Assembly (NCBI GenBank): GCA_030668905.1
Contig: DAOVEQ010000024.1
Span: forward strand, 1 to 9,419
Direction: 5' to 3'
DNA length: 9,419 bases
Source of the DNA: Thermococci archaeon
GTDB taxonomy: Archaea > Methanobacteriota_B > Thermococci > Methanofastidiosales > B48-G16
Shown: positions 6,928 through 9,419 of the stretch, in pieces
Numbering within the stretch: the first letter of the stretch is position 1
Layout: every line of letters starts with the position of its first letter
The notes under the pieces: generated by a model
What the model saw: the letters and a program-made list of their open reading frames with translations, nothing else
What the model was told of the DNA's origin: nothing
Database searches by the model: none
Program-made: the position numbers and the translations under genes

Positions 6928-6988
6928 GTGCTTAAAAATCCTCTTTCTATTATATGAAAAATGTTATCCTAGAGGGAGATGTGGATAA
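6928..6988 (+). other. Spacer at the composition break, with possible promoter and 12-codon mini-ORF
   Basis: This 61-base gap separates the AGA-rich genes from the CGN-rich cyclase gene. It contains the second copy of CTCTTTCTATT (6941-6951), a TATTATATG stretch (6948-6956) that could serve as a TATA element for a transcript starting near 6979, and GAGGGAGAT (6972-6980) as ribosome site for the ATG at 6989. An ATG at 6954 opens a 12-codon frame (MKNVILEGDVDK) whose TGA overlaps the next start as ATGA. It could be a coupling leader or chance. Confidence 0.35.
6941..6951 (+). repeat. 11-base spacer repeat, copy 2 (CTCTTTCTATT)
   Basis: Identical to 4190-4200. This copy sits 13 bases after the stop of the mutase-like gene and 37 bases before the cyclase gene start, so its distance to the downstream start differs from that of copy 1. 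Confidence 0.35.
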
Positions 6989-8074
6989 ATGACAGCTTAT
7001 ATAGAAGCGGTCGCTGGGGATATAGATCGGCTGATCACTATAGATATAAATCGCCGCGATGTAATTCAGGCGTTATATCAAGCGGCACGGATGAAAATCA
7101 AGCGTCCACTTGTCTTGGCATCTGCAGAAGCACTAGCTAAGGATATTTCTCCTGGTTCTGTTGTGTTTATTGCCACTGGCTGGCCAGATCGTCCCTGGAT
7201 TTCATCGAAGATCGGCGAGTTAGATGGCCCTCCAGGTGCTGCACTCTTGGCACGGAGTCTACACCGTATTTTAGGTGCCGTTCCATTTTTTCTGATCGAG
7301 GAAGAACTGCAGCATGCAATGAAGGCTACAGCACGTGCTGTTGGTTTTGCTGTCCTGCCACCTGACCAAGCTATAGCGGCATACCGCTCATCCGCTCCCC
7401 TTCATGCAGCTTCCGTGCTTGGATTTCCTACTGAGATCCCCCAAGCTATCGCAGAGTCTCAACGGCTGATTAGTACTTATCATCCAACGGCTATGATCGC
7501 CATCGAAAAGGGAAGTGCTAACGAGAAGGGTATTATCCATAACGCACGCGGTATGGATACTACAGCATGCATGGCAAAGGTAGACGAACTGGTGAAAGAA
7601 TCCCATCGATCCGGGATCATAACAATTGGTATTGGCGATGGGGGAAACGAGATAGGCATGGGATTGATTGCTGATGCTATACGAGCTCATGTACCATATG
7701 GGGCACGATGTGCATGCCCGTGCGGAGCAGGCATTGCTCCCTCAGTATGTACTGATATGTTAGTGACTGCGAGCGTTTCCAACTGGGGGGCGTATGGTGT
7801 TGCTGCGTGCTTAGCTGTGTTAAAAGGCCAAGTAGATGGGCTTCACGACGAGGAAGTGGAACGACGTACGCTCCGTGAGGCTGCCGACGCTGGTCTCATC
7901 GATGGTAACACAGGATATGTGGATCCTGGTGCAGATGGAATACCTGCAAGGACGCATGTTGCCATGATCACCGTACTCAGACAACTTGTCATTAACGCAA
8001 TCTCACCGAGGGGATTAGCACTTGAAAAAGAGGTGGGGCTGCAGAGAGATAGAAATAGGAAGGAGGAGATATAA
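6989..8074 (+). CDS. D-glutamate-cyclase-like protein (DUF4392 family)
   Basis: The family is named for the mammalian mitochondrial D-glutamate cyclase, which dehydrates D-glutamate to 5-oxo-D-proline. The diagnostic core is visible: AIEKGSANEKGIIHNARGMD (171-190), AKVDELV (196-202), ITIGIGDGGNEIGMG (211-225) and SVSNWGAYGV (262-271). An N-terminal segment with VVFIATGWPDRPW (58-70), ELDGPPGAALLAR (77-89) and a second Rossmann-like half completes the fold. The length (361) is a little above the bare domain. A cysteine cluster, CACPCG (241-246) plus C254, lies between the glycine-rich loop and the SNWG motif and might bind metal or stabilise the fold. The first 18 arginines are all CGN codons and the last six (residue 321 onward) all AGR, unlike the AGA-only genes upstream; this suggests transfer. 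It ends exactly where the next gene begins (TAAATG). The actual substrate is unproven and may be a modified glutamate made by the upstream enzymes. Confidence 0.82.
   Translation: MTAYIEAVAGDIDRLITIDINRRDVIQALYQAARMKIKRPLVLASAEALAKDISPGSVVFIATGWPDRPWISSKIGELDGPPGAALLARSLHRILGAVPFFLIEEELQHAMKATARAVGFAVLPPDQAIAAYRSSAPLHAASVLGFPTEIPQAIAESQRLISTYHPTAMIAIEKGSANEKGIIHNARGMDTTACMAKVDELVKESHRSGIITIGIGDGGNEIGMGLIADAIRAHVPYGARCACPCGAGIAPSVCTDMLVTASVSNWGAYGVAACLAVLKGQVDGLHDEEVERRTLREAADAGLIDGNTGYVDPGADGIPARTHVAMITVLRQLVINAISPRGLALEKEVGLQRDRNRKEEI
8061..8066 (+). promoter_or_regulatory. Shine-Dalgarno site of the asparagine-synthetase-like gene
   Basis: AGGAGG lies eight bases before the ATG at 8075, inside the last codons of the cyclase gene. 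It fixes the start at 8075, which matters because that start puts Pro, not Cys, at position 2. Confidence 0.85.
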
Positions 8075-9418
8075 ATGCCAGGAATTGCAGGAATTGCAGA
8101 GTCAGGAAGGAGTACACTAGTTGAAGAGATGCTGAATAAGATCAAACATCGTGGTGGAGCCGGACGTAAAGTCATTGAAGTTGAAGATGAAACACTCGGT
8201 ATCGTCTGGACAAAATCTCAGGAAAGTTCAATAGGAAATCAAATCTCAGATCAGAGTGTCCGAGATTATGTGGATGAAGGGCATTTTGCAGAAGCCTGTG
8301 TGAAAAACGGTAGATTGATGCTTATGCGCGATCCTCTGGGTATTGCGCCGCTCTATTACGGAAAAACTGAAGATGGTGTGTTGTGTTTTGCTTCAGAAGT
8401 AAAAGCATTGCTGGAAGTCACGCATGATATCCACGAGCTTCCACCAGGTTGTCGTTACGATGGCAGTCGTATGGAAAGGTACTTTTGTTTGCAAAAACAG
8501 CCACCAAGTGATGAAACTCCTGAGCATATAGCTAAAGAGTTGTATCTACGCCTAGCTGCCTCGGTAGAAAAACGTATCAGAGGGGATGTAGCGGGTTCGT
8601 GGCTTTCTGGAGGACTGGATTCAAGTGCATTGGCTGCTCTTGCCCGTCCCCATGTAGAGACACTTCACACATTTGCCGCAGGTTTTCCTGATGCTCCCGA
8701 TATAGAGCGTGCTCGCGAGGTCGCTGATTTTATAGGATCGAATCACCACGAGGTCATTGTCAATTTTGATGAATTGCTTGCTGTTTTGCCCACGGTAATT
8801 TATCACTTAGAATCATTTGACGCTCTGCTAGTGCGTTCAAGTATAACTAACTATCTGGTAAGTAAAGCTGCATCGAAGCATGTACCGACTGTATTTTCTG
8901 GAGAAGGCGCTGATGAGCTGTTTGCAGGTTACGATTATCTTAAATCTCTCGATATTTCTATGTTACCTGATGAGTTGATTGATATTGAAAATAGACTGCA
9001 CAACACTGCTCTCCAGAGAGTAGATCGTAGCGCATCGGCCCACGGACTAATAGCTCATGTGGGATTTCTAGATTCTGAAGTAGTGGATTATGCACTGCGT
9101 ATCCCAGCCAAGTTCAAACTTTATAATGGCATGGAGAAATGGATTTTGCGCAGAGCGATAGATGAGAAATTGCCGAAAGAAATAGTGAACAGAAAAAAAG
9201 CTAAGTTTTGGGAAGGTGCCGGAGTGAGTGAGCTGCTGGCACAATATGCCAACGAACATATTACTGACGATGAGTTCAAAGATGAACGAACATTACTCAA
9301 TGGAGAGGTAATTAATACCAAAGAAGAACTGATGTATTACAGGATATTCCGCAGACATTTCGGAGATTTAACAGATATTTCTTGGATGGGTCGAACAAAA
9401 GGTGCACCTAAGCAGTAA
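8075..9418 (+). CDS. Asparagine-synthetase-like amide ligase lacking the glutaminase cysteine
   Basis: Asparagine synthetase B activates a carboxylate with ATP and forms an amide. The C-terminal synthetase domain is intact: PP-loop SGGLDSS at 178-184, SGEGADELFAGY at 275-286, HVGFLDSEVVDYALRIP at 328-344 and the KWILRRAIDEKLP helix at 355-367. The Glu in SGEG (E277) matches asparagine synthetases, whereas beta-lactam synthetases have Tyr there. The N-terminal glutaminase domain is degenerate. The protein starts MPGIAG instead of MCGIAG, so the nucleophilic cysteine is absent. The HRG signature is at residue 25 instead of about 49, and the domain is shortened, though RDPLGIAPLYYG (85-96) and FASEVKALLE (105-114) remain. 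Length is 447 against about 500-600. It should use free ammonia or another amine, possibly a cluster product, and not glutamine. Arginine codons are mixed (18 CGN, 10 AGR). It directly abuts the cyclase gene, and the stop is one base before the window edge. Confidence 0.88.
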   Translation: MPGIAGIAESGRSTLVEEMLNKIKHRGGAGRKVIEVEDETLGIVWTKSQESSIGNQISDQSVRDYVDEGHFAEACVKNGRLMLMRDPLGIAPLYYGKTEDGVLCFASEVKALLEVTHDIHELPPGCRYDGSRMERYFCLQKQPPSDETPEHIAKELYLRLAASVEKRIRGDVAGSWLSGGLDSSALAALARPHVETLHTFAAGFPDAPDIERAREVADFIGSNHHEVIVNFDELLAVLPTVIYHLESFDALLVRSSITNYLVSKAASKHVPTVFSGEGADELFAGYDYLKSLDISMLPDELIDIENRLHNTALQRVDRSASAHGLIAHVGFLDSEVVDYALRIPAKFKLYNGMEKWILRRAIDEKLPKEIVNRKKAKFWEGAGVSELLAQYANEHITDDEFKDERTLLNGEVINTKEELMYYRIFRRHFGDLTDISWMGRTKGAPKQ

Positions 9419-9419
9419 G

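Noticed and set aside
8080..8098. Tandem 9-base repeat (GGAATTGCA twice)
   Set aside because: It encodes GIAGIA at the normal N-terminal GIAG position of the asparagine synthetase family, so the repeat follows from the protein sequence.
7388..8175. Minus-strand ORFs of 100 and 110 codons across the cyclase gene and start of the AsnB-like gene
   Set aside because: They are antisense to frames with recognised conserved motifs and resemble no family.
8075..9418. Reading the last gene as a beta-lactam synthetase
   Set aside because: The loop reads SGEGADE, keeping the Glu of asparagine synthetases where beta-lactam and carbapenam synthetases have Tyr, and no beta-lactam pathway partners are present.
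1..9419. CRISPR array, tRNA, rRNA, insertion sequence or phage attachment site
   Set aside because: No regularly spaced repeats, no tRNA or rRNA signature, no transposase frame and no terminal inverted repeats were seen on reading either strand.

Overview
The window is a gene-dense, AT-rich stretch that reads as a chromosomal fragment of a prokaryote, most likely an archaeon. TATA-like boxes sit where archaeal promoters would have them, including one that would make the DNA polymerase message leaderless. The left two thirds use AGA almost exclusively for arginine, and the genes are a sensor kinase, a family B polymerase, a corrinoid adenosyltransferase and a tiny winged-helix regulator. The archaeal assignment is an inference (about 0.65). 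Several genes also have strong Shine-Dalgarno sites, and an AT-rich bacterium is not excluded.

Layout. Bases 1-875 (minus strand) hold the N-terminal 291 codons of a PAS-GAF sensor protein that runs off the left edge. A 167-base divergent intergenic region follows. On the plus strand come a family B DNA polymerase (1043-3304), whose fingers and C-terminal part resemble E. coli DNA polymerase II, and, overlapping it by four bases, an ATP:corrinoid adenosyltransferase (3301-3816). After a 114-base AT-rich promoter region, a second co-directional set begins: a small winged-helix regulator (3931-4176), an octopine/nopaline-dehydrogenase-family enzyme (4215-5288), a fused B12-binding/glutamate-mutase-E-like protein (5290-6927), a D-glutamate-cyclase-like DUF4392 protein (6989-8074) and an asparagine-synthetase-like protein without the catalytic N-terminal cysteine (8075-9418, complete, ending one base before the edge).

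The most interesting part is 3931-9418. It looks like an undescribed metabolic cluster around a glutamate-like substrate. It combines a B12-dependent carbon-skeleton rearrangement, an opine-type NAD(P)H-dependent reduction or condensation, a pyroglutamate-type cyclase fold and an ATP-dependent amide-forming enzyme that cannot use glutamine in the usual way. The neighbouring adenosyltransferase could supply adenosylcobalamin for the mutase. The product cannot be read from sequence; an opine-like or lactam/amide derivative of a branched amino acid (solute, metallophore or signal) is speculation.

Composition changes sharply at about 6989. Arginine codons go from 21 AGR/3 CGN in the mutase gene to 18 CGN in a row at the start of the cyclase gene, then mixed use in the last gene. 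This suggests that the last two genes were acquired from a different genome and joined to the first two.
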